Origin: Saccharopolyspora erythraea NRRL 2338
GTDB taxonomy: Bacteria > Actinomycetota > Actinomycetes > Mycobacteriales > Pseudonocardiaceae
Direction: 5' to 3'
NCBI RefSeq assembly: GCF_000062885.1
Contig: NC_009142.1
Location: forward strand, 4,267,584 to 4,331,583
Length of the DNA: 64,000 nucleotides
This document shows positions 1 through 13,441 of the stretch, piece by piece. Each line of letters starts with the position of its first letter. Positions within the stretch are counted from its first letter, which is position 1. The position numbers and the translations under genes are program-made. Under the pieces are notes generated by a model, which was given only the letters and a program-made list of their open reading frames with translations, had not been told where the DNA came from and did no database searches.

Positions 1-567
1 GGTTTTCGCGAATTCGCGGAGGAATTCCACGATGGCGTCGGAGTAGAGCAGCTGCGTCATTCCGTAGGTGGCGCCGCGCTCGCATTTGAAACCGAACCGG
101 CCCTGCTCGCCTTCACGGGTCGGGATCAGGATCGACCCGCGGTGGGGAACCACGTCCTGGTACTTGGTGAGCGCGTCCGTCGGGGCCACACCGGGTCCCT
201 CGCCGTCGGTCATGTTGCGGGGCACGCCGACGAACGCGATGCCGTCCATGTCCGCCTTGCGCAGGTCCTGCAGGCGCTCGCCCAGCTTCTGTTCGTCGTG
301 GAAGGCGGTGACCTGCGTGCACAGCGCGCGCATGCCGTCGAGCTCGGGCTGGATGGCCCGCCAGAAGTCGATGGTGTCCATCTTCGGCCGGAAATCGACC
401 GGGCGGTCCCCGTCCTCCTGGATGATGCCGGGGATCATCACGTGCCGGATCCGGCCCGCCAGCCCGCTCGACCGGCTGAGCTCGGCGATTTTCCTCCCTT
501 CCGCAACGGCCTTCTGCTCACCGCCGTCGAGGTCGGGCGGAACCAGTTCGAGTGCGATGGTGTTCAT
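1..567 (-). CDS. metF: Methylenetetrahydrofolate reductase, mycobacterial type (3' end outside window)
   Basis: The first 189 residues of a reductase that makes 5-methyl-THF, the methyl donor for MetH. The N-terminus (MNTIALELVPP) and the stretches GRIRHVMIPG, CTQVTAFHDE, GVAPTDAL and FKCERGATYGMTQL match, from memory, the short mycobacterial-type MetF rather than the E. coli type. The ATG at 567 follows a GAGG at a 5-nt spacing. The gene lies downstream of ahcY on the same strand, but a strong hairpin at 829-866 separates them, so it probably has its own promoter within 568-828. The reading frame runs off the window at base 1. Function follows from family resemblance and from its place in a methyl-cycle locus. 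Confidence 0.85.
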   Translation of the reverse strand, partial: MNTIALELVPPDLDGGEQKAVAEGRKIAELSRSSGLAGRIRHVMIPGIIQEDGDRPVDFRPKMDTIDFWRAIQPELDGMRALCTQVTAFHDEQKLGERLQDLRKADMDGIAFVGVPRNMTDGEGPGVAPTDALTKYQDVVPHRGSILIPTREGEQGRFGFKCERGATYGMTQLLYSDAIVEFLREFAKT

Positions 568-828
568 CTCGGCCTCAGGTTTTCCTTCTGGTCGACTTCG
601 GTCACCGCGGAGAGCGGAAGAATCCACGCCGCGAACCTGCCCGATGCGAGCAGGGACCGATACTCCTGCTGGAAGGTCTGTTCGCGAAAACCGCGAATCG
701 AGGAACGCGGGAACCCTCAGCGGTTCCCGCTCGGGAAAAGGAGGGGGCGTTGTGGACGGTCATGTCGTCGGCGGCCCGCTTCGGCCGGGGGGCCGCGCCG
801 TCGCGGAGCAATGTCCGCGGGCCCGGTG
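568..828 (-). promoter_or_regulatory. metF upstream region with two inverted repeats
   Basis: No gene is supported here. A perfect 9-bp inverted repeat (707-715 with 722-730, 6-nt loop) lies about 140 nt upstream of the metF start. A second short one (681-686 TTCGCG with 692-697 CGCGAA) lies between it and the gene. They could be an operator, an attenuator or a leader structure. No clear -10/-35 pair was recognised. Confidence 0.35.
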
Positions 829-866
829 CGGTGGTCACCGCCCGCCGCACCGGGCGGTGACCACCG
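829..866 (-). terminator. Terminator hairpin after ahcY
   Basis: A perfect 16-bp inverted repeat (829-844 with 851-866, 6-nt loop) begins 29 nt after the ahcY stop. There is no T-run, as is common for actinobacterial terminators. It separates ahcY from metF. Confidence 0.75.
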
Positions 867-894
867 GTCGGCACCGTGGTGCCGCAGCGGCTGA

Positions 895-2355
895 TCAGTA
901 CCGGTAGTGGTCGGGCTTGTACGGGCCCTCGACGTCCACACCGATGTAGGCGGCCTGCTCCTTGGTCAGCTTGGTCAGCTTGACGCCCAGGGCGTCCAGG
1001 TGCAGGCGGGCGACCTTCTCGTCCAGGTGCTTGGGCAGCACGTAGACCTGCTTGTCGTACTCGCCCGGCTTGGTCCAGAGCTCGATCTGGGCCAGCGTCT
1101 GGTTGGTGAACGAGTTCGACATGACGAAGCTCGGGTGCCCGGTGGCGTTGCCCAGGTTGAGCAGCCGGCCCTCGGACAGCACGATGATCGCGTGGCCGTC
1201 CGGGAAGGTGTACTCGTGGACCTGCGGCTTGATCTCGACCTTCTTGATGCCGGGGACCTTCTCCAGCCCGGCCATGTCGATCTCGTTGTCGAAGTGGCCG
1301 ACGTTGCCGACGATGGCGTTGTGCTTCATCTTCGCCATGTGCTCGGCGGTGATGATGTTGAAGTTGCCGGTCGTGGTGATGAAGATGTCGGCCTGCTCGA
1401 CGACGTCCTCGATCGTCTTGACCTCGTAGCCCTCCATCGCCGCCTGCAGCGCGCAGATCGGGTCGATCTCGGTGACGATCACGCGAGCGCCCTGGCCGCG
1501 CAGCGACTCCGCCGAGCCCTTGCCGACGTCACCGAAGCCGCAGATGACGGCGGTCTTGCCGCCGATGAGCACGTCGGTGCCCCGGTTGATGCCGTCGACC
1601 AGGGAGTGGCGGCAGCCGTACTTGTTGTCGAACTTCGACTTGGTGACCGAGTCGTTGACGTTGATCGCCGGGAACAGCAGCTCGCCGGTCTTGGCGAACT
1701 CGTAGAGGCGGTGCACGCCGGTGGTGGTCTCCTCGGTGACGCCCCGGATCTCCTTGGCGATCCTGGTGAAGCGGCCCTTGTCCTTGTCCAGGCTCTCGCG
1801 CAGGGTCGCCAGGACGACCTTGTACTCGTCCGGGTCCTCGTCGGTGGCCTGCGGCACCGCGCCGGCGGTCTCGAACTCGACGCCCTTGTGCACCAGCAGC
1901 GTGGCGTCACCGCCGTCGTCCAGGATCATGTTCGGGGACAGGCCGCCGTCGAACTGGAACAGCTGGTCGGTGCACCACCAGTACTCCTCCAGGGTCTCGC
2001 CCTTCCAGGCGAAAACCGAGGTGCCCTCGGGCTTCTCCGGAGTGCCGTTCGGTCCGACCACGACGGCCGCGGCGGCGGCGTCGTCGGTGGAGAAGATGTT
2101 GCAGGACACCCAGCGCACCTCCGCGCCGAGCTCGAGCAGCGTCTCGATGAGCACCGCGGTCTGCACCGTCATGTGCAGCGAACCGGCGATCCGCGCCCCC
2201 TTGAGCGGCTTCGAGTCCGCGTACTCCCGGCGAGTTGCCATCAGGCCGGGCATCTCGTGCTCAGCCAGGCGGAGCTGGTGCCGGCCCGCCTCCGCCAGCG
2301 ACAGGTCCTTCACTGCGAACTCGATGCCGTTGACCTTCTGCAGCTTCGCGCTCAT
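895..2355 (-). CDS. ahcY: S-adenosylhomocysteine hydrolase
   Basis: 486 aa, full length for the bacterial/mycobacterial form. It cleaves SAH to homocysteine and adenosine in the cytosol, relieving product inhibition of methyltransferases. The Rossmann NAD site [15 protein letters not shown] is in the middle and the C-terminus ends in KPDHYRY, the usual end with the conserved Lys-Tyr. The ATG at 2355 has AAAGGAAACC just upstream. It starts 59 nt after metH ends on the same strand, so the two are probably co-transcribed. Products go to MetH (homocysteine) and AdoK (adenosine), both encoded immediately upstream. Confidence 0.97.
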   Translation of the reverse strand: MSAKLQKVNGIEFAVKDLSLAEAGRHQLRLAEHEMPGLMATRREYADSKPLKGARIAGSLHMTVQTAVLIETLLELGAEVRWVSCNIFSTDDAAAAAVVVGPNGTPEKPEGTSVFAWKGETLEEYWWCTDQLFQFDGGLSPNMILDDGGDATLLVHKGVEFETAGAVPQATDEDPDEYKVVLATLRESLDKDKGRFTRIAKEIRGVTEETTTGVHRLYEFAKTGELLFPAINVNDSVTKSKFDNKYGCRHSLVDGINRGTDVLIGGKTAVICGFGDVGKGSAESLRGQGARVIVTEIDPICALQAAMEGYEVKTIEDVVEQADIFITTTGNFNIITAEHMAKMKHNAIVGNVGHFDNEIDMAGLEKVPGIKKVEIKPQVHEYTFPDGHAIIVLSEGRLLNLGNATGHPSFVMSNSFTNQTLAQIELWTKPGEYDKQVYVLPKHLDEKVARLHLDALGVKLTKLTKEQAAYIGVDVEGPYKPDHYRY

Positions 2356-2414
2356 GGTTTCCTTTCTCGTTTTCCTGCGAACTCTCGTGGAGGTTCAGGT
2401 GTTGCCGCGTTCGA

Positions 2415-5984
<3,570 letters not shown>

Positions 5985-6040
5985 GACGCCTCTTATTCCC
6001 CTTCGCCCTCTCTGAAGCGAACTTCTTGCCCTCGCCGCCG

Positions 6041-7015
6041 TCAGCTCAGCAGCGACCGGATCTCGGCCGCGGCTTCCTCGCCGTAGGCGCCGGCGAACCG
6101 CTCGACGAACGAGCCCGGCTCGATGACGTACTCCTGCGGGCCGTCGGTCTCCAGCGAAACCGTCGCCAGCGTGCAGCCCAGCTGCACCGACCGCTCCAGG
6201 CTCAGCTCCCCGGCCAGCCCTGCCAGGAAGCCCGCGCGCAGCGCGTCGCCGACCCCGGTCGGGTCGCCCTTGCGCTGCTCCTGGGGCGGCGCGACCTCGA
6301 TGGTCGGCGCCGACTTCGACTCGATCTTGACACCCTTGGGCCCGAGTGAGGTCAGCCACATGCCGACCCGGTCCAGCACCTCGGCGTGCGACCAGCCCGT
6401 GCTCTGCAGCAACAGGCTGTGCTCGTACTCGTTGGTGAACAGGTACTCGGCGTCGCCGACCAGCTTACGGATGTCCTCGCCGCCCATGCGCGCCAGTTGC
6501 TGCCCGGGGTCGGCGAGGAACTTGTACCCGCGGTCCCGGCACTCCTGGGTGTGGCGGACCATCGCCTCCGGGTCGTTGGGCGAGATGACCACGATGTCCA
6601 GGCCGCCGAGGCGGTCGGCGATCGGCTTGAGCTCGATCTCGCGGGCCTCCTGCATCGCACCGGCGTAGAAGGAGGCGATCTGGTTGAGGTCCTGGTCGGT
6701 GGTGCACAGGAAGCGCGCGGTGTGCTTGGTCCCCGAGACCCGCACCGACTTGGTGTCCACCCCGTGGCGCTCCAGCCACGCCCGGTACTCCTCGAAGTCC
6801 TCGCCCACCGAGCCGACCAGCACCGAGGTGGTGCCGAGCTGGCCGAGGCCGAAGGTGATGTTGGCCGCGATGCCCCCGCGGCGGACCTGCAGATCGTCCA
6901 CGAGGAACGACAACGAGACCTGCTCCAGCTGGTCGGCGATCAGCTGCTCGGCGAACCTGCCGGGGTAGGCCATCAGGTGGTCCGTGGCGATCGAACCGGT
7001 CACCGCAATCCGCAC
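6041..7015 (-). CDS. adoK: Adenosine kinase, PfkB/ribokinase fold (AdoK type)
   Basis: 324 aa. It phosphorylates adenosine released by AhcY to AMP. The N-terminus IAVTGSIATDHLM and the blocks SLSFLVDDLQVRRGG, FLCTTDQDLNQIASFY and DPTGVGDALRAGFLAG (catalytic Asp in the last) closely follow mycobacterial AdoK (formerly CbhK), as I recall that sequence. The GTG start at 7015 has GGAG at a 7-nt spacing; an ATG five bases upstream is out of frame. It is probably the first gene of adoK-metH-ahcY, since the 363-nt gap upstream carries hairpins including a likely metK terminator. Confidence 0.92.
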   Translation of the reverse strand: MRIAVTGSIATDHLMAYPGRFAEQLIADQLEQVSLSFLVDDLQVRRGGIAANITFGLGQLGTTSVLVGSVGEDFEEYRAWLERHGVDTKSVRVSGTKHTARFLCTTDQDLNQIASFYAGAMQEAREIELKPIADRLGGLDIVVISPNDPEAMVRHTQECRDRGYKFLADPGQQLARMGGEDIRKLVGDAEYLFTNEYEHSLLLQSTGWSHAEVLDRVGMWLTSLGPKGVKIESKSAPTIEVAPPQEQRKGDPTGVGDALRAGFLAGLAGELSLERSVQLGCTLATVSLETDGPQEYVIEPGSFVERFAGAYGEEAAAEIRSLLS

Positions 7016-7130
7016 TGCATTACTCCTTCACCAGGTTTGGGTGGACACGCCTGTCGCGGTCGTCACATCGATCCGGCGCCGGGCAGGCCGCTGCTGCGCG
7101 CCCCGCCCCCCCCGCCGGCCTCCGCCCGCT

Positions 7131-7269
7131 CGGCCGCCCAGCTTGCACGGGTGGCCGACCGGCTCCGGCGTCCGGCCCCTTCGCACACCGGGGTGCTCAC
7201 CTCGTACTCGTCGTACTCGGCGAGCACCCCGGTCGCACGTGCGCTGTGAGGTGCCGCGGCACTCCACAG
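7131..7269 (-). promoter_or_regulatory. adoK leader with three inverted repeats
   Basis: The metK-adoK gap (7016-7378) has no gene. Three inverted repeats stand upstream of adoK: 7131-7139 with 7149-7157 (9 bp, one mismatch), 7187-7198 with 7222-7233 (perfect 12 bp, loop carrying TCGTACTCG twice) and a 26-bp near-palindrome at 7244-7269. They could form a structured leader or be protein-binding sites. No known SAM, SAH or B12 riboswitch consensus was recognised. Confidence 0.5.
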
Positions 7270-7302
7270 GGACTACAGACGCCATCGGAGGAACATTTGG
7301 CA

Positions 7303-7375
7303 AGCCGTCCCGCCGGAGTCCCACAGTGCGGGAAGCGGTGCTCCCGCGCGCGCCGGGAACTCCGGCCGGACGGCT
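7303..7375 (-). terminator. Long hairpin directly after metK
   Basis: A 17-bp inverted repeat with one mismatch (7303-7319 with 7359-7375) encloses an inner 6-bp hairpin (7328-7333 with 7342-7347). It starts 3 nt after the metK stop. No T-run follows. It is likely a terminator or attenuator between metK and adoK. Confidence 0.65.
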
Positions 7376-7378
7376 CCG

Positions 7379-8581
7379 TCAGATACCGGCCGCGCTCTTG
7401 AGCGCCTCGGCGCGGTCGGTGCGCTCCCACGGCAGGTCGACGTCGCTGCGGCCGAAGTGGCCGTAGGCGGCGGTCGGCGCGTAGATCGGACGCAGCAGGT
7501 CCAGGTCGCGGATGATCGCGGCCGGGCGCAGGTCGAAGACCTCGTTGATGGCGGCCTGGATCTTGACCGGGTCGACGTTCTCGGTGCCGAAGGTCTCGAC
7601 GAACAGGCCGACCGGGGCCGCCTTGCCGATGGCGTAGGCGACCTGCACCTCGATGCGGCTCGCCAGACCGGCGGCCACCGCGTTCTTGGCGACCCAGCGG
7701 GTCGCGTAGGCCGCCGAGCGGTCCACCTTCGACGGGTCCTTGCCCGAGAACGCGCCACCGCCGTGGCGGGCCATGCCGCCGTAGGTGTCGACGATGATCT
7801 TGCGGCCGGTCAGCCCCGCGTCACCCATCGGGCCACCGACGACGAAGCGACCGGTCGGGTTCACCAGCAGCCGCAGGTCGGAGGTGTCCAGGCCGACCCG
7901 CTCCAGCTCGGGGCTGATCACGTGCTTCTGGATGTCCTTGCTCAGCGTCGCGTCGAGGTCGACGTCCTCGGCGTGCTGGGTGGACAGCACCACCGTGTCG
8001 AGCCGGACCGGCTGGTCACCGGCGTACTCGATGGTCACCTGGGTCTTGCCGTCGGCCCGCAGGTACGGCAGCGTGCCGTTCTTGCGCACCTCGGTCAGGC
8101 GGCGCGACAGGCGGTGCGCCAGCGTGATCGGCAGCGGGGCGAGCTCGTCGGTGTCGGTGCAGGCGTAGCCGAACATCAGGCCCTGGTCGCCGGCGCCCTG
8201 CTTGGCGATCTCGTCGATGACGCCCTCGACCCGCGACTCGTGCGCGGTGTCGACGCCCTGGCCGATGTCCGGGGACTGCTGGCCGATCGCGACGTTCACA
8301 CCGCAGGACGAGCCGTCGAAGCCCTTGACCGAGGAGTCGTAGCCGATCTCCAGGATCTTCTCCCGGACGATCGTGGGGATGTCCGCGTAGGCATCGGTGG
8401 TCACCTCACCGGCCACGTGCACCTGGCCGGTGGTCACCAGCGTCTCCACCGCCACCCGGCTGCGCGGGTCCTGCCGCAGCAGCTCGTCCAGGATGGAGTC
8501 GCTGATCGCGTCGCACATCTTGTCGGGGTGACCCTCGGTCACCGACTCACTCGTGAACAACCTGCGGTTGATCTCACTCAC
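7379..8581 (-). CDS. metK: S-adenosylmethionine synthetase
   Basis: 400 aa, full length. It makes AdoMet from methionine and ATP. The N-terminal [14 protein letters not shown] and the central [19 protein letters not shown] (phosphate-binding loop) are diagnostic. The GTG start at 8581 follows GAGG at 7 nt. It begins 58 nt after the fused betaine methyltransferase ends, and a strong hairpin follows it. The pair therefore looks like one transcription unit that supplies and spends AdoMet for betaine synthesis. Confidence 0.97.
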   Translation of the reverse strand: MSEINRRLFTSESVTEGHPDKMCDAISDSILDELLRQDPRSRVAVETLVTTGQVHVAGEVTTDAYADIPTIVREKILEIGYDSSVKGFDGSSCGVNVAIGQQSPDIGQGVDTAHESRVEGVIDEIAKQGAGDQGLMFGYACTDTDELAPLPITLAHRLSRRLTEVRKNGTLPYLRADGKTQVTIEYAGDQPVRLDTVVLSTQHAEDVDLDATLSKDIQKHVISPELERVGLDTSDLRLLVNPTGRFVVGGPMGDAGLTGRKIIVDTYGGMARHGGGAFSGKDPSKVDRSAAYATRWVAKNAVAAGLASRIEVQVAYAIGKAAPVGLFVETFGTENVDPVKIQAAINEVFDLRPAAIIRDLDLLRPIYAPTAAYGHFGRSDVDLPWERTDRAEALKSAAGI

Positions 8582-8639
8582 GGCTGATCCTCACCTCACA
8601 GCGGTTTCGGCTTCGATCCTTGCGTACGGACGGTCACTG

Positions 8640-10346
8640 TCAAGACTGCGCATGGAAGATCCCCCACGCCAGGTTGCCCGCGTTGCCCGCTTCGACCCAG
8701 TTGCGCAGGCCGGTCTTCATCCGGTTCCGGTAATCCTCGCCGATGCGGTCGGAGAGCTCCTGTTCGCGGCTCTCCAGCACCTCCAGCACCCGGCCGTAGT
8801 GCACCGGCAGGTACTCGCTGAGATCCTCGAAGTCCACGGTCTGCAGGCCCAGCCTGGCCAGCTCACGCCGGTAGAAGCCCGGCGAGCCCATGGTGTCCAG
8901 GTGCAGCCGGTCGAGGATCGGGCCGAGATCGGAGGTCCGGGCGCCGTCGGCGGCCATCGGGTCGGTGAATACGAACGAACCCCCGCCCTTCAGCACGCGG
9001 GTCACCTCTTCGAGGACCCGCTCCCGATCACCGCTGTGCAGGATCGCATCCTGCGACCAGACGATGTCGAAGGCATTGTCCTCGTACGGGATGTCCTCGA
9101 ACGAACCGTCCTTGACCTCGATCAGCTCGTCGAGCCCCTCGGCCCGGTTGAACTCGATGTTGCGGGCGTTCTCCACCTCGCTGAGGTTCAGGCAGGCGAC
9201 CTTGCAGCCGTAGGTGCGGGCCAGGTGGCGGGCCGCGCCGCCGTAGCCGGCGCCGATGTCGAGCACGCGGGTCTCGGGGGTGATCCGGACCTTGGCCGCC
9301 ATCCGCTCGACGGTCCGGCGAGAGGCGCTGTCGATGTCCTCGTCGGGGCTCTGGTAGAGGCCGACGTGAATGTCGTTGCCGCCCCAGACGTGGAAGTAGA
9401 AGTTGTCGGCGTCCTCGGAGTTGTAGTAGTCGCGGGCGGTCGACACCGCACTCGAATAACCAGCGGAAAGCTGCTCCTCGGTGCGGTAGTTCTTCTCCGC
9501 AACGTGGATGAAGAAATCGGGTTCCGATTCCTTGTAGGTCTCCTGGAAATCGCCGTAGGTGTCGATCCGCTGGAATCCGACCTCGCGCATGAGCCGCCGC
9601 ATGTAGTTCTTCCGCAGCGGATACATGTTCAGATAGAACTCGGATTTGTCCGGGAACGTGTACTTGAAGCGCGCGAGCCCGTCGTCGATGTAGTCGGGCT
9701 CAGCGGAAACGTCATCACCGGCGTAGTAGTAAGTGTGCTTGCTGGAGAAACCGGTGTCCAAGATCGAATCGTAGTTGCGTTGATCGATGATCAGGACACC
9801 GTCGTGCTTGAGCATGGCGTAGAACTCGGCCAGCGCCTTGCGGCGGTCGCGCTCGGAGAACAGGTGCGTGAAGGAGTTCCCGAGGCAGATGATCGCGTCG
9901 TACTCGCCGTGCACGTCGCGGTTGAGCCACCGCCAGTCGGCGTGCACCACCCGCAGGATGTGCCCGCCGTAGGTCAGGCCGTTGCTGAAGGCCTTGGCCA
10001 GCATCTGGGGGCTGCCATCAGCGCTGACCGCCTCGAAGCCCTCCTCCAGCAGCCGCACCGAGTGAAAGCCGGTGCCGGTGGCGACATCGAGCACCGAGCG
10101 GACGCCGCGGGCCTTGAGCTGGTCGATGAAGAAGCTGCCCTCGCTTTCGTAGCGCTTCTTCCAGTCGATGAGCTCGTCCCACTTGTCGACGAATCCGCCG
10201 ACGTATTCGTGCGTGTAGTGGTCGGATTCGCGCACTTCCAACGGATTGTCGCCGAACACCTGCTCCTCGCGGGCCACCAGATCCGCGGTGCCGTCGATCG
10301 GACCGGTGCCTTCACTTCGGGCGAGGTCGTCCACGCTCTTGGCCAT
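8640..10346 (-). CDS. Fused glycine/sarcosine and sarcosine/dimethylglycine N-methyltransferase
   Basis: 568 aa with two class I methyltransferase modules. The first has motif I VLDVATGTGFHSV near residue 85 and resembles glycine/sarcosine methyltransferase. The second has VLDIGAGYGGAARHLA near residue 360 and resembles sarcosine/dimethylglycine methyltransferase. Together they convert glycine to the osmolyte glycine betaine using three AdoMet. In most organisms these are two genes; a fusion is known from the halophile Actinopolyspora halophila. The ATG at 10346 has GGGAG at 6 nt. metK follows on the same strand, and the upstream AT-rich region carries palindromes that may mediate osmotic control. 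Confidence 0.93.
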   Translation of the reverse strand: MAKSVDDLARSEGTGPIDGTADLVAREEQVFGDNPLEVRESDHYTHEYVGGFVDKWDELIDWKKRYESEGSFFIDQLKARGVRSVLDVATGTGFHSVRLLEEGFEAVSADGSPQMLAKAFSNGLTYGGHILRVVHADWRWLNRDVHGEYDAIICLGNSFTHLFSERDRRKALAEFYAMLKHDGVLIIDQRNYDSILDTGFSSKHTYYYAGDDVSAEPDYIDDGLARFKYTFPDKSEFYLNMYPLRKNYMRRLMREVGFQRIDTYGDFQETYKESEPDFFIHVAEKNYRTEEQLSAGYSSAVSTARDYYNSEDADNFYFHVWGGNDIHVGLYQSPDEDIDSASRRTVERMAAKVRITPETRVLDIGAGYGGAARHLARTYGCKVACLNLSEVENARNIEFNRAEGLDELIEVKDGSFEDIPYEDNAFDIVWSQDAILHSGDRERVLEEVTRVLKGGGSFVFTDPMAADGARTSDLGPILDRLHLDTMGSPGFYRRELARLGLQTVDFEDLSEYLPVHYGRVLEVLESREQELSDRIGEDYRNRMKTGLRNWVEAGNAGNLAWGIFHAQS

Positions 10347-10910
10347 ACTTCACTCCCACCGTTCGCGTTGGTCATGCGCCACTGCACCACTCGGGGACGC
10401 GCGAATTCCATACCCCGAGCTCGTCTCGCGGTCGTGCCGGGCCGCCACCGAAAAGCGGCACCGCAACCGGTGCGGGCAGCCGAGAAACGCTCAAGGCCGC
10501 GCTCGAACACCAGTCATCAACTCGGTCGGCACCCTTGTCGACCGGCCGACGCGAAATCCGTGCGTCGTGTAACCAAACTAGGCGAAGGAGATCGCAAAGC
10601 AAGCGTACGAACGTGTGACACTAATCACCGCAATGCGATGTTAGCGTGATTCCCATAGTCACCCTGGGTGAATAAATGCGCTGCTACCAGCGTATATTCC
10701 GACGATTTTGCCGGCGGATAACGATCGAGGAAGTGCGAGAGGTCGCGAAGTTGTGTATACTACGCGTGCGCACTACTTACCAAACAACTGAAAACAATGC
10801 AACCGCGGACCTCTACAAAAATGATCCAACGGGCGTCGCGGAGGATGTCGTTTTCTCTTTTTCACTGATTGGATCGCGTCGCGGACCGCGGATGTTACGA
10901 TCCTCGGCGG
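10347..10910 (-). promoter_or_regulatory. AT-rich control region upstream of the betaine methyltransferase
   Basis: No convincing gene. On the minus strand a possible promoter has -35 TTGCTT at 10602-10597 and -10 TAGTTT at 10580-10575 (16-nt spacer), giving a leader of about 220 nt. Just upstream are a perfect 13-nt palindrome TCACCCTGGGTGA (10659-10671) and an interrupted repeat AATCAC...GTGATT (10623-10651). The stretch 10600-10870 looks the most AT-rich in the window. A weak plus-strand frame at 10676-10921 has no recognisable features and is not called. Confidence 0.4.
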
Positions 10911-11033
10911 CTCAGCGGTAGTGCCGCGACCAGGCCCGCTGACCACCGGTGACGGTCCGGGACCCGAACCACCCGAGCCCCGACGGCCTCCGGGTGAGCG
11001 ATGTCCGGTCACCGTCGGCGACAATTCGAGCGC

Positions 11034-11123
11034 CGCGGCACCGCCCGTTCCGTACCGATTCACCGCGGCACCGCGCGCTCCGTACCGATTCACCGTGACA
11101 CTGCCCGTTCCGTACCGATTCAC
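11034..11123. repeat. Three tandem 30-bp repeats
   Basis: Units at 11034-11063, 11064-11093 and 11094-11123 each end in CCGTACCGATTCAC and differ at a few positions. A related pair of segments beginning GCAGAAGCC at 11194 and 11224 also has a 30-bp period. The surrounding 10911-11481 has open frames on both strands but none with normal codon use for this genome, so no gene is called. Confidence 0.85.
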
Positions 11124-11481
11124 CGCCGGAACCGATCAGTACCGGTGTTCCCCCACCGGCCTCGTCGCAAAACCCCGCCGACCGCCGGTACCGGCAGAAG
11201 CCTGTCGGACGCCCGTGCCTCCAGCAGAAGCCCGTCGAACGCCCCCATGCGCGCCCGCGATACGGCGGAGCCGTCGCCCCCGACCGGCGCGGGCCGGCGA
11301 GCTCGACGGACGTACCGGGATCGTTCACCACGACCACCCCTGGTGTTCACCGTAGATCAACGGGCCGTGATCGGCAGTGTGGCAGCGACCACTCGATCAC
11401 GCCAACCGGGGGGCGATCACCCGGTGCATCCGGACCGGTTCAGCGGAGAGATTGCCCACCGGGGGATTCAGTACCCTTCTC

Positions 11482-13197
<1,716 letters not shown>

Positions 13198-13441
13198 GGG
13201 CGCACCTCCGCTGATCGTGGGCCCTGGTAGGGCGAACTGTACTGCGCCTGATCGCCCGGCGCGACGGGCTCGGCGCGGCGCATCGGAGGCCGGGTCGCAC
13301 CCTGATGGGTTGCGCCGAATGTGGGCGATGGCTTTACGTGTGAGCATGGTCACGATAAGTATGGATCGGCTCGCCGAAGCGGGGGCAGGATCGGCAGGAG
13401 GGCGCCTCGCGGCGGCATGACGTCCGGTGGAGGGCCATCGC
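13198..13441. promoter_or_regulatory. Divergent intergenic region, acyl-CoA synthetase / GH2
   Basis: 244 bp between two divergent starts must hold both promoters. Apart from the two ribosome sites (GGAGGT for the minus gene, GTGGAGGG for the plus gene) no distinct operator or promoter box was recognised. Confidence 0.4.

Noticed and set aside
7016-7378. Known SAM, SAH or cobalamin riboswitch
   Set aside because: The gap was read on the minus strand for B12-box and SAM/SAH core sequences; none matched well enough to call, although structured leaders remain possible.
10676-10921. 81-aa plus-strand frame in the AT-rich region
   Set aside because: No ribosome site, no recognisable motif, and it overlaps the palindromic control region of the betaine gene.
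11034-11123. CRISPR array
   Set aside because: The 30-bp units are directly adjacent with no spacers, and no cas genes are in the window.
10912-11337. 141-aa minus-strand frame with Cys-containing repeats
   Set aside because: The repeats come from the 30-bp DNA repeat and are open in several frames; substitutions are not silent in this frame.
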